Source: Pleurodeles waltl
Lineage: Eukaryota > Chordata > Amphibia > Caudata > Salamandridae
DNA: 64,000 nucleotides
Direction: 5' to 3'
NCBI RefSeq assembly: GCF_031143425.1
Contig: NC_090444.1
Coordinates: 1,354,892,323 to 1,354,956,322, forward strand
In this document: positions 45,216 to 56,190 of the stretch, one piece after another
Position numbering within the stretch: the first letter of the stretch is position 1
How the letters are laid out: each line of letters begins with the position of its first letter
Made by a program: the position numbers and the translations under genes
Notes under the pieces: generated by a model
The model's input: the letters and a program-made list of their open reading frames with translations, nothing else
Told to the model about the DNA's origin: nothing
The model's database searches: none

Positions 45216-47147
45216 TCAGTCAGTGGGACAACATCCTATTTCTAGTTCCTTAACCATGTTTACTAAATAACCCGTGGTTGGACCTACTATAGGTTCCTCC
45301 AATTTTTTTAGCAGGTTGATATGAAAAATCTGTGACCTTTTGGGATTGGTCGAGAGTTGGACATTGTAGGTAACAGGAGTTACCACTCCTACCACCTGAT
45401 AGGGGCCCTGCCATTTTGCCAACAGCTTGTTATCCGAACTGGGGAGAAGTACCAGTACTCTGTCCCCCTCCTTAAAGGTTCGCTATTGTGTGTTCCTATC
45501 GTAGTACCGTTTTTGCTTATCCTGGGCCCTTTCCATATGTTCCCTAACGTTCTCCCAGACGGTTTGTAATTGGACTTTTAAGTCGTGGGTATATTCCAAA
45601 AGGGCTTTTTCTCCGTCTTCTTCCTCTTCCCACTGTTCTGCGGCCATATCTAATAATGTCCTCGGTTGCCGCCCGAACACTAATTTGAACGGGCTGTGTC
45701 CTGTCGAGGCTTGTTCATGTGTTCTGATGGCGTACAATACTAACGGAAGTTTTCTATCCCAATCTTTACCTGATTCTGAAATGGATTTCTTTAGGAGAGA
45801 TTTCAGGGTGCGGTTATATCTCTCGACCAAACCATCCGTTTGCGGATGGTAAACCGCTGTTCTCAACTGTTTAATCCCAAGCAATTGACAAACCTGTGCC
45901 ATTAAACTGGACATGAATTGGGTCCCTTGGTCGGTTAATATTTCTCGGGGAAAACCTACCCGGGAAAAGAATCCTATCATGGAATTAGCAACAGTCTTGG
46001 TGTTAATACTGGTGATGGGGATGGCCTCGGGGTACCTCGTGGCATAATCTACCAATACTAGTATATAACGGTATCCTTTAGATGAACGAAGAAGTGGACC
46101 TACAATGTCCATTCCTATTCTGGAAAAGGGTACGTCAATAATGGGAAGGGGCTGTAATGGAGCTCTTTTCTTTGGGCCGGGATCAACCAATTGATATTTA
46201 GGGCACTGTTGGCAGAATTTTCTAATCTGAGTGAAGACCCCCGGCCAGTAGAACCTCCTTAACAGGTATTCTTCTGTTTTTTCTCTCCCATAGTGACCAC
46301 CCCCAGGTTGACTGTGGGCCAGATGTAGTACCTGTATCCTATAAGGTTCGGGTACTAGTAACTGTTTCTTTTCCCTCCCGTTAGGGCCAGTGATTCGATA
46401 TAACAGATTTTTGTCTATCATAAAAGAAGGACCTGTATCGTTAGGACTTCGGGGTTTGGCAGTTTTCCATGCATTAAGCAAACTCGGATCTTCCCTTTGA
46501 CAACTACGGAAAGGAGGAAGACCGGTAAGGACATGGACCTGTGTAATTACCCCATTATGGTTCGACACCCCTTGTGTATAGGACTTCCTTGTTTCTCGCT
46601 TCTCTCTTCTCGTGGGTTTGTATCGTACAACAGGGGGTTGAATTGGTAGGTTAAAGAAAGGAGCATTCTTCCACCAGGTACTCATGTCTTCTTGGTTCCG
46701 GGTACTATCCAGAAGTATCGAAAAGTCCTTAAAATCCGTTCCAATGATGGCTTCCTCAACCAGGCGTTCAACCACCCCCATCCGTATGGGGGTCTCTTTC
46801 CCTTCCCATGAAAGGTTAGCCCAGATTAGGGGATATCCTCTTGTTTCCCCATGTATGGAACAAATGGATACAGTGAGTCCCGGAGTGACGGCATGACTGT
46901 TTATTAAGTCGGCCCTAATTACGGACTGACTGCAGCCTGAGTCGATGAGGGCCATAGTCAACCTCCCATCGATCAATAGTTCTTTCTTGTACTGGGTTTC
47001 TTTCCCCCCTGTGAAGAAGACCCTTCCTCTGGTAACCCCTATCTCCATGGGTTCAGGTTTTTCAGTCTTTAGAGGACAAACCCGGGCGATATGTCCCCAC
47101 TCTCCGCAACTAAAACATTGAGGTTGTTGTATGTATGGTCTCTCCAT
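45216..47147 (-). pseudogene. pol: Zinc knuckle, protease and integrase of the Gmr1-like element
   Basis: From 47147: zinc knuckle C-x2-C-x4-H-x4-C at residues 11-24, protease active site 'ALIDSGCSQS' (D69-S-G), integrase zinc region ('HSQPGGGHYGREKT' and 'CQQCPKYQ'), and catalytic core 'GMDIVGPL', 'LTDQGTQF' and 'YHPQTDGLVERYNR' (D, D, E). A TAG at 45482-45480 is followed in the same frame by the C-terminal domain with the GPF/Y-type 'KWQGPYQVVG'. TGA at 45215-45213 then precedes the RT, again in the same frame. The integrase is thus encoded upstream of the RT. Otherwise intact. Confidence 0.93.
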
Positions 47148-47180
47148 TGCTCGAGTTTTTCCTAGATCTTCTACCGGTCT

Positions 47181-47977
47181 TCATCCTAGGGAGGAGGTTT
47201 GTCCGGGGTTCTGTCGGATGGGAGTAGGGGTTGTACGGGGGAGGGGCGTCTTGAACTTGAGGGAGCGATGGAAGGCACAGGCCAGCTCAATGGTAGTGTT
47301 TGTATCAGGGTTCGGGTGTTGCTTGATCCAGTTGCGGGTATTTGTGGGGAGGGCGTCTAGATATTGCTCTAAAAGAACAACCTCAGTGATATCTTCCCTA
47401 TTATTCCCGATAGGTCCCAGCCATTTGAGACCCAAACCTTTAATCCGAAAGTATAACGCCCTGGGATTCTCGGAGAGTGCCCACTTGGCTTTCCTAAACC
47501 TGACCCGGTAATGTTCAGTATCAAAGCCCACTCGCTCCAGGATACTTTTTTTATGTCCTGATATGGGGTTGTGCCCCCCGGGTTTACCGCTTAGTATGCG
47601 GCTTGGAGTGTCCCTGTCAGTAAAGGGGCGATGTACTGTCCCCATCGTTCCTGAGGCCAGGTGGCGGAGGTGGCAACGCGTTCAAAGTTTGTAAATAAGG
47701 CGTCCGGGTCTTCGCCTTCCTGATACCTCTGTAAGACTGAGCTGGGTACATTTGGGTGCACTCGAGTGGCTGCAATGGTATCCGTGAGACTTTTTAGGGC
47801 ATTCTCATTGACCAACTGATTGTTGGCCATGATGGTGGCCTGACTTTTAAGGGCAGTTTGTAGGGCTTCTCGTTCGACTTTTGCTTCCTTCTGTTGTTGC
47901 TCCCATACAATTTGCAGGTGTCGTTGCCCCTCAGCTAATTGTTGCATCATGTCCGCTATTGTAGGGGTACCCTCCAT
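47181..47977 (-). pseudogene. gag: Gag of the Gmr1-like element, SCAN-like capsid
   Basis: Starts MEGTPTIADMMQQLAEGQ at 47977, with a coiled-coil-like stretch (residues 5-50). A small indel near 47600 moves it to the frame 47645-47181. That part contains a strongly SCAN-like domain: 'VRFRKAKWALSENPRAL', 'GLKWLGP', 'TEVVLLEQYLDALPTNTRNWI' and 'KQHPNPDTNTTIELA'. A TGA at 47180-47178 separates it from the zinc knuckle and protease, which are in the same frame as the second part. The capsid of Gmr1-like Gag proteins is the known source of the vertebrate SCAN domain. Role: forms the virus-like particle. Confidence 0.85.
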
Positions 47978-48027
47978 AGTCTCTATTGATCCTTACGACT
48001 ATTCCAATATCCCACTTCTGACACCAC

Positions 48028-48955
48028 TGTAGCGGGTTCTTTTCTCCATGTAGGATAGATATTGGAATAATTCGATAGGCGCAGTTTTGCTGGGAAAAAA
48101 TATGATTTATTTATTCCTTATTAAGGTTGGGTTTGTTTGTCCCTGTTTATTCTGTCCTTTTTCCTCCTGGTCATTCACCCAGTATCCCTCTCTCTTTCTC
48201 AGGCTCCGTTCGGACTCTCGCTGTGTTCCGTCCTGATTGGAAGGGATTCCTGTCTGGTCTTGACTGGAAGTAGCAGAGGGTCTCCCAAAAAAAATAAAGA
48301 CAGATGAAAATAGGTAAGTGTAGAGGTAGGTAAGTTTATAGCTGGTTAGTAGGGGTGAGGGTAGGTATCTGTGGTTGGGGTGAGGTATTGAACAATCACT
48401 TGGTGCACATCACCTGCCCGTGTTGTCTAGGGTTCTCGCTTTCCTTGAGAGGGTGGTTCTTTTCCTCTCTCTCTCTCTCTCCTTTGTGAGGTTAGGGGGG
48501 CGGTTATCACAGATGTCCCCCCCTTCAAAAGATCTCCCCTTCCTTGCAGGACCTGCCTTTATCCTTCCGTGCGGCCCCTATGCCCCGTAACCACTGTGTG
48601 AAAAATACGAACGTACCTGCAGGGGCCACGCCCCTCCAAGGACGCGGCCGGCTCTCTCGCGGTCTCCCGACTTTGGTTCGACAGGGTAGGGAGGCGCCCT
48701 GGGGTTATCCTCCGTTCTTCACGGGTCTCCTTCTGGATCGAGCTTGAATCCCGTCTCTGTCCGTCCTCGGTTCGCTCGCTTTCCTCGTCTCTTCCCTTCC
48801 GGTATCTCCGACGTCCTCTTCTCTTGTCCGTCGTCTATTTTTACTGATCCCCCGGCTGTTGTCACGCCCCCGAGGCTTCCGCTCATGCCCCGGGGGTATG
48901 GTGACTCAGTCTCTGCAGCCGTACGGGGCCCGGCTTCGGTGGCCTCCCGGTTACA
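48028..48955 (-). repeat. 5' LTR of the 6.1-kb Ty3/Gypsy element
   Basis: 928 bp, starts TGTAGCGGG and ends GGTTACA. A CT-rich run (ctctctctctctc) near 48470 differs in length from the other LTR. In the element's orientation this LTR holds the promoter. Confidence 0.93.
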
Positions 48956-48960
48956 ATAAG

Positions 48961-49290
48961 TAATCGGAATTTCGAAACACTGGTGTGCTTGGTACAGTTC
49001 AGGTATGTTTGCAATTCTATATGTGTGGAATGTGAATGATCTTTGGCCATCCTCAGGGTAGGTGACCCAAGAGTAGAATGTTTCTGTTTGGTAATTCACT
49101 AGCTTCTACTATGAATGTGACATCCACGCCCTCATCTGTTAAGCCAAGCTCTACTAGGTGTAATGTAAATCCTTGTCTAGCATTCCCAGGAATGTCTATG
49201 GCGTTAGCCATATTGTGTAACGGGTAAAGAGATGAACACCAAGTGGGGAGTAAAGTCCTTCTAATGGTTTGAGCTAGCTCGAACAACCTA
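48961..49290 (-). pseudogene. gag: gag N-terminal fragment of the foamy-like retrovirus
   Basis: A minus-strand frame from 49286 (MFELAQTIRRTLL) includes 'GFTLHLVELGLTDEGVDVTF' and runs into the ATAAG target duplication. It is the first substantial frame after the primer-binding-like site, hence the gag call. No motif is recognised. Confidence 0.4.
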
Positions 49291-49428
49291 CAGCCTAATT
49301 AGGTGCTCCCTGTTCAGCTGAGGAGGATTTTCCGCAAGACCACAGATGTCGCCGTATAATGGTATTTAGGGTACCTGTTGTATGTGAGACAGTGATAGTC
49401 AGGTTATCCCTAAATTAGTAACTAAACA

Positions 49429-49446
49429 CCATCGTTGGTGGTGCCA
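49429..49446 (-). promoter_or_regulatory. Retroviral primer-binding-like site
   Basis: Reading leftward from 49446 the strand begins TGGCACCACCAACGATGG, directly after the LTR end (..ACAACA). The first bases TGG plus 'CAACG' resemble the tRNA-Lys type used by foamy viruses, with a small insertion. A drifted match only. Confidence 0.5.
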
Positions 49447-49749
49447 TGTTGTAGTTTTGACTCTTGCTCTAGGCAAGACTGCTGGTTTAAGGATGGCAGT
49501 ACTTATTTTTGTAGGCAATTATGCCAATCCTACAACAAGTCGCAACTGTTGTCCCAACCCTCCCGGTTCACAAGCAGCACCTCACCAAAAACCCAAACAG
49601 TGAAAGCTGATTTGTGGCAGCCTTTACGCACAGACTCAAGAGTGCGACATCTCAGGAAGTATCGTGGTTACATGGAGATTACTCCTTTCTCACATAACCA
49701 ACATGTCTCAGTCAAACACACAGGTAATGAAGGTAATGCAGTAAGTTTT
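49447..49749 (-). repeat. 5' LTR of the foamy-like retrovirus, U5-side part
   Basis: Begins TGTTGTAGTTTTGAC on + and matches 22632-22815 for its first 185 bp. It is cut at 49750 by the large Ty3/Gypsy element and resumes at 61542, next to the GTTTT duplication. Confidence 0.65.
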
Positions 49750-52704
49750 TGTAGGAGGCTGGCCTGGCTTATAGTGGGTACCTAGTGCCACTTACAACTT
49801 GTGCCAGGTCCAGTTATCCCTTATTAGTAGATTAGTAGTGTTCTAGCAGCTTAGGCTGATAGAGGTAGCTATAGCAGACCAGCTTAAGCTGGACTAGGAG
49901 ACATGCAAAGCTCCTACTATACCACTTATATCATATAGCACTGTATCATAAGAAACACAATACTCAGAGTTACTAAAAATAAAGGTACTTTATTTTAGTG
50001 GCAATATGCCAAAAGTATCTCAGAGGATAAACTCCCTTAGAAGGTAAGTAAAATACACAAAATATACACACAAATCAAAATCAGGTAAGTAAAACACTTA
50101 GAAAAGTAGTGCAAATACTGTAGAACACAATAGAATGCAATAGGAGACAATAGGCCTAGGGGCAACACAAACCATATACTCCAAAAGCGGAATGCAAACC
50201 ACGAATGGACCCCAGTCCTAGTTTAGTGTGTAGGGGGTCACTGGGAGTGTAAGAAAACACTAAGGGTGTAAAAGATACCCCACCCCAAGTCCTTGAAAAG
50301 TAGGAATAAAGTTACCCTACTACCCCAGAAAGACAGTAAAGTCGAGATAGGGGATTCTGCAAAGGCAACAACTGATTGCAAAGCACTGAAGATGGATTCC
50401 TGGACCTGAGGACCTGCAAAGGAAAGGGACCAAGTCCAAGAGTCACGCAAGTGTCTGGGGGGGGGGGGGGCAGGGCCCACTAAACCCTGGATGAAGGTGC
50501 AAAAGGGTTGCCGCTGGGTGGAAGAAGCTGAAGATTCTGCATCAACAGAAGGGGCCAGGAACTTCTCCTTTGGTTAGAAGATGTTCCATGGCATGCTTGA
50601 GGATGCATAGTTGTTTCCACGCAGAAAGACCACAAAAAAGCCTTGCTAGCTGCAAGAGTCGTGTTTGAAGATAATGGGTGCTGCCAGGGCCCAAGAAGGA
50701 ACAGGAGGTCACCCCTTGTAGGAGGAGACAGGGAGAGCCCATGCAGAAGCAGGCAGCACCCGCAGAAGCACTTGAACAGGTGTTCAAGGAATCTGCGCAC
50801 AGCAGTTGTCTCAGCACAAGAAAAGAGGGTCCCATGAAGTTGGTGGTCAACTCAGAGAGTTGAGCAATGCAGGACGGAGTGCTGGGGAACGGGGCTGTGC
50901 TGTGCACGAAGGAATCCTTGCAAAGGTGCACAGAAGCCCTAGCAGCTGCAGATCATGCAGTACACAGGATTACTGTCTGGCGTGGGGAGGCAAGGACTTA
51001 CCTCCACCAAATTTGGACAGAAGGACCACTGGGCAGTCGGGCCACTTGGATCTAGCTCCTGTGTTCCCGGGACCACGCTCGTCAAGATAAGAGGGGACCC
51101 AGAGGACCGGTGATGCAGAAGTTTGGTGCCTGCGTTAGCAGGGGGAAGATTCAGTCAACCCATGGGAGCTTTCTTCTTGGCTTCCAGTGCAGGGTGAAGG
51201 CAGACAGCCCTCAGAGCATGCCCCACCAGGAAACAATCGAGAAAACCGGCAGGATTAGGCGCAACAAGGTTGCTCGTAGTCTTCTTGGTACTTTGTTGCG
51301 GTTTTGCAGGTGTCCTGGAGCAGTCAGCAGTCGATCCTTGGCAGAAGTCAAAGAGAGGGATGCAGAGGAACTCTGGTGAGCTCTTGCATTCGTTATCTGA
51401 AGAGAAACCCACAGGAAAGACCCTAAATAGCCCTCAGAGGAGGATTGGCTACCTAACCAGGTAAGAGCCTATAAGGAGGGGTCTCTGACATCACCTGCTG
51501 GCACTGGCCACTCAGAGGTCTCCATTGTGCCCTCACACCTCTGCATTCAAGATGGCAGAGGTCTGGGACACACTGGAGGAGCTCTGGGCACCACCACTGG
51601 GGTGGTGATGGACAGGGGAGTGGTCCCTCCCCTTTACTTTGTCCAGTTTTGCACCAGAGCAGGGGCTGGGGGCTTCCTGAACCGGTGTAGACTGGCTTAT
51701 GCAAGGAGGGCACCATCTGTGCCCTTCAAAGCATTTCCAGAGTCTGGGGGAGGCTACTCCTCCCCAGACCTTAACACCTATTTCCAAAGGGAGAGGGTGT
51801 AACACCCTCTCTCAGAGGAAATCCTTTGTTCTGCCTTCCTGGGACTGGGCTGCCCAGACCCCAGGAGGGCAGAAACCTGTCTGAGAGTTGGCAGAAGCAG
51901 TAGCTGTAGAGAAAACCCCAGAGAGCTAGTTTGGCAGTACCCAGGGTCAATGCTGGATCCCGGGGATGCATGGGATTGGCACCCCAATACCAGATTTGGT
52001 TTGGGGGAACAATTCCATGATCTTAGACATGTTACATGGCCTTGTTCGGAGTTACCATTGTGAAGCTACACAGAGGTATTGAATTATATGTAGTTCACAT
52101 GTGTAATGGTGTCCCCGCACTCACAAAGTCCGGGGAAATTGCCCTGATCAATGTGGGGGCACCTTGGCTAGTGCCAGGCTGCCCTCACACTTAGTAACTT
52201 TGCACCTAACCCTCACTAAGTGAGGGTTAGACATATAGGTGACTTATAAGTTACTTAAGTGAAGTGTAAAATGGCTGTGAAATAACGTGGATGTTATTTC
52301 ACTCACGCTGCAGTGGCAGTCCTGTATAAGAATTGTCTGAGCTCCCAATGGTCGGCAAAAGAAATGCTGCAGCCCATAGGGATCTCCTGGAACCCCAATA
52401 CCCTGGGTACCTAGGTACCATATACTAGGGAATTATAAGGGTGTTCCAGTGTGCCAATCCGAATTGGTAAAGTTAGTCACCAGCCTGCAGTGACAATTTT
52501 AAAAGCAGAGACAGCATAAACACTGAGGTTCTGGTTAGCAGAGCTTCAGTGATACAGCTCAGCACCACACAGGGAACACATACAGGGCACAAGTTATGAG
52601 CACTGGGGTCCTGGCTAGCAGGATCCCAGTGAGACAAGCAAAAACAAACATACACACAAGTAAAAATGGGGGTAACATTCCAGGCAAGATAGTACTTTGT
52701 TACA
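49750..52704 (-). repeat. 3' LTR of the 11.8-kb Ty3/Gypsy element
   Basis: 2,955 bp, TGTAGGAGG..GTTACA. Contains poly(A)-like AATAAA on - within 'aaaataaaggtactttatttta' (about 49976-49996). The sequence 'aaaacacttagaaaag' at 50091-50106 is the empty form of the MITE site in the other LTR. Frames within it are not genes. Confidence 0.93.
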
Positions 52705-52734
52705 CAACCCACCCCCAAACGAGGGACAATAAGG

Positions 52735-54291
52735 CTAACCTTGCCCAGGTGAGTCTTTATTGTCTAAGTGGAAATATCTGGAGAGTCTGTCTGCATTGGA
52801 GTGGGTACTCCCAAGTCTATGTTCCACTGTATAGTCTATTCCCTGTAGGGAGATGGACCACCTCAACAATTTAGGGTTTTCACCTTTCATTTGTTTTAGC
52901 CTTAGTAGAGGTTTGTGGTCTGTCTGAAAAATAAAGTGAGTACCAAACAGATATGGGCTAAACGTTTTCAGTGCCCAGACCACAGCAAAGGCCTCCCTCT
53001 CTATGGCAGACCAACTTTTTTCTCTATAGGTCAACCTCCTGCTGATAAAAGCAACAGGTTGATCCTGGCCCTCAGTGTTAAGCTGTGATAGCACTGCCCC
53101 AACCCCCAATTCAGAAGCATCAGTCTGGACTATGAACTTTTTGGAGTAGCAAGGGCTTTTTAGGACAGGTGCAGAGCACATGGCCTGTTTGAGCTCATCA
53201 AAAGCTTTTTGACAGCTAACTGTCCACAATACCTTTTTAGGCATCTTTTTACTAGTGAGGTCATTAAGAAGAGCTGCAATGGAGCTATAATTCTTAATGA
53301 ACCTCCTATAGTACCCTGTGAGACCTAGAAAGGCTCTCACCTGGGTTTGAGTTGTAGGGGGAGCCCATTCCATAATGGTCTGGATCTTCCCCTGCAGTGG
53401 TGCAATCTGTTCCCTACCTACAAGGTGGCCCAGATAAAACACTTTCACCTGCCCTGTCTGGCGCTTTGAGGCCTTGATAGTGAGGCCTGCCTTCTGCAGG
53501 ACCTCCACAACTTTCCACAGGTTGACCAGGTGATCATCCCAGGTGGAGCTAAAGACAGCTATATCATCCAGATATGCTGCACTAAAAGCGTCCAACCCTT
53601 GCAGGACTGTGTTCACCAACCTTTGAAAAGTGACACGTGCATTCTTCAGACCAAAGGGCATCACAGTGAATTGATAGTGCCATCCAATGGTAGAAAATGC
53701 AGTCTTGGGTTTAGCATCTTCTGATAATTTAATCTGCCAATACCCTGCAGTTCAATAAAAAGTGCTTAGATACTTGGCAGAAGCCAGTGTATCTATGAGC
53801 TCATCTGCCCTGGGTAGAGGGTGAGCATCTGTCTTGGTTACTTGGTTGAGCCCTCAATAGTCAACACAAAACCTCATCTCTGTTTTTCCATCCTTACTGT
53901 GAGGGTTTGGAACCAGAACCACTGGGCTAGCCCATGGGCTTTCTGAAGGCTCAATCACTCCTAAGTCTAACATTTTCTGAACCTCTTGTTTTATGCAGTC
54001 CCTGACATGGTCAGGCTGCCTATAAATCTTACTTTTGACAGGTAAACTGTCTCCAGTGTTGAATGTATGCTCACACCAAGTAGTGGTACCTGGTATCAGT
54101 GAAAAGAGTTCAGAAAACTGACTTAAAAGATTTACACAGTTGTCCTTATGCTCAGCAGTAAGGCAATCTGCAAGTACTATTCCCTCCACTAAGCCATCAG
54201 CTTCAGTGGTGGAGAAGAGATCAGGGGGAGGGTCACTCTTCATCCTGTCCCTCATCAGTTGCCATGAGCAGGGTGAGATCAGCCCTGTCAT
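52735..54291 (-). pseudogene. pol: Reverse transcriptase and RNase H of the 11.8-kb element
   Basis: 54291-53854 carries 'IEPSESPWASPVVLVPN' and 'MRFCVDY', then TGA (53853-53851) where an Arg codon is expected, consistent with CGA to TGA decay. 53664-52735 has 'MMPFGLKNARVTFQ', 'AAYLDDIAVF' (YLDD), 'VRAFLGLTGYYRRFI', and RNase H with 'VQTDASELGVGAVL', 'SAIEREAFAVVWAL' and 'FQTDHKPLL', ending just before the polypurine tract. The 'GYWQ' block lies between the two frames and holds further damage. Confidence 0.92.
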
Positions 54292-55930
54292 AGTAGGGGT
54301 TTAGGCGGTTGACATGGAGCACCCTAAGGGGACTCCTGGCAGTGCCCAGATCTACCAAGTAGGTAACCTCACCGTTTTTCTCAACAATTAGATGGGGTCC
54401 ACTCCATTTGTCCTGGAGTGCTCTTTGGGCCACAGGCTCCAATACCCACACCTTCTGTCCTGGGTGGTACTGGGTCAGGACAGCCCTCTGGTCATGCCAT
54501 TGCTTTTGCAGCTCCTGGCTAGCCTGAAGGATTTTACTGGCCTTTTTCATGTACTCAGCCATTCTTGATCTTAGGCCAAGTACATAGTTCACAATGTCCT
54601 GTTTAGGAGCTTTTAAAGGTTGTTCCCAACCCTCCTTACCAAGTGCAAGGGGACCTCTCACATGGTGCCCAAAGAGGAGTTCAAAGGGGCAAAAGCCCAC
54701 TCCTTTTTGGGGTACCTCCCTGTAAGCAAAAAAGAGGCAAGGTAACAGGACATCCCATCTCCTTCTGAGTTTTTAAGGGAGTCCCATTATCATACCTTTG
54801 AGAGGTTTATTAAACCTCTCAACCAGACCATTTATCTGTGGATGATAAGGAGTAGTGAACTTGTATGTTACACCACACTCCTTCCACATTACTTTGAGGT
54901 ATGCAGACATGAAGTTACTACCTCTGTCTGACACCACTTCCTTAGGGAAGCCCACTCTGGAAAAGATTCCCAGGAAGGCCTTTGCCACTGCAGGAGCTGT
55001 AGTGGTCCTTAAGGGAACAGCTTCAGGATACCTAGTGGCATGGTTCACTACCACAAGGATAAACCTATTGCCTGAAGCTGTTGGAGGGTCAAGGGGGCCA
55101 ACTATGTCAACCTCTACCCTTTCAAAGGGCACCTCAACCACAGGAAGTAGAATTAAGGGGACCTTTGGTGTGCCACCAGTCTTGCCACTGGCTTGGCAGG
55201 TCACACAAGAGCGACAAAACTCTTTGGTGTCCTCTGAGATATTAGGCCAGTGAAACAAGGGAACAAGCCTGTCCCAAGTTTTACTTTGGCCCAAATGCCT
55301 AGCCAAAGGAATGTCATGTGCCAAGGTAAGAAGAAACTCCCTGTACTGCAAAGGGATGACCAATCTCCTGGCAGCTCCAGGTTTAGGGTCCCTTGACTCA
55401 GTATACAGGAGGTGGTCTTCCCAATACACCTTATGGCTCTCACTGACATCCCCATTCTGCTGTTTGACAGGTCTCAAACCCTCTAGTGTGGGAAAGGTCT
55501 GCTGTGCCACACTCAGCTCTTCCCTAGCAGGCCCCCCTGCACCCAAAAGCTCAGCAGTGTCTGCTGCCAGCTCATCCAGTGTAGGTTCTGCACAGGGAGA
55601 GGAATCCTCTTCATCAAAAGGGGAATCTTCTGGTGAGGGAGGGATAGTGGGCAAGGATTTACCCTTACTACCCCTAGCTTTTTGGAGCACTTGGTCCATT
55701 GTTCCAGGATCCAAGTTTCCCTGTCCTTTTTGCTTTTTGGCCAGAGCCCTTGTCAAAGCAAAAATATGCCCAGGAATGCCCAGCATTGCTGCATGAGCCT
55801 CCAACTCCAGCTCAGCCCAAGCTGATGTCTCCAAATCATTGCCAAGTAAGCAATCTATAGATAATTCAGTGCCTACCACAACTTTCTTTGGACCAGTAAC
55901 CCCTCCCCAGGTGAGATTCACAACAGCCAT
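54233..55930 (-). pseudogene. pol: Integrase of the 11.8-kb element
   Basis: 55930-54773 has the end of the protease, an acidic linker, the zinc region ('HDIPLARHLGQ', 'CRSCVTCQ') and the catalytic core 'VEVDIVGPL', 'VSDRGSNF' and 'YHPQINGLVERFNK' (D, D, E all present). 54700-54233 carries the C-terminal domain with 'KWSGPHLIVEKNG' (GPF/Y-type). A short break with a stop lies at 54773-54700. Encoded before the RT. Confidence 0.92.
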
Positions 55931-56190
55931 GGGTGGCTAAGCGTGTTATTGTGAGCATCAGTCACTTGGTATTGACCTAGTAGGTGTTGATCAGGGTGAA
56001 CCAGTTTCTCTATCACCATAGTTACACTGGCTCCTGTGTCCCTGTAGGCCTCAACCTCAACACCATTAATTAGGGGTAGTTGCTTGTACTTACCCATATT
56101 AAGGGGACAAGCAACCAAGGCAGCAAAGTCAATGCCACCATCAGAGACTAAAACAGCCTCTGTGGTCTCCCTAACAAGACCAACCCCCAA
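55918..56190 (-). pseudogene. pol: Aspartic protease of the 11.8-kb element
   Basis: The frame carries 'VEVEAYRDTGASVTMV', with the D-T-G-A active site of retroviral aspartic proteases, and 'YKQLPLINGVEV' before it, as in Ty3/Gypsy proteases. It is shifted relative to both Gag and integrase frames. Its C-terminal part continues in the 55930 frame. Confidence 0.8.

Larger units (their letters stand above)
42831..48955 (-). mobile_element. Complete Ty3/Gypsy element, Gmr1-like gene order, TSD ATAAG
   Basis: LTRs at 42831-43764 and 48028-48955 begin TGKAGCGGG and end GGTTACA; ATAAG flanks the element (42826-42830, 48956-48960). Minus-strand order: Gag with SCAN-like capsid, zinc knuckle, protease, integrase, then RT and RNase H. 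Primer-binding-like site: TGGTGTCAGAAGTGGGAT reading leftward from about 48026. Polypurine tract: AAGGGAGGGGATG reading leftward next to 43765. The two LTRs differ by few substitutions and one short indel near 43405, so this is a young copy. The defects are few: one frameshift and three stops. Confidence 0.93.

Noticed and set aside
49447..49632. Complete 185-bp LTR of a very short type
   Set aside because: Flanks of the two 185-bp copies do not form a target duplication. A promoter and poly(A) signal are found beyond the Ty3/Gypsy insertion, so the LTR is longer and the 3' copy is truncated.
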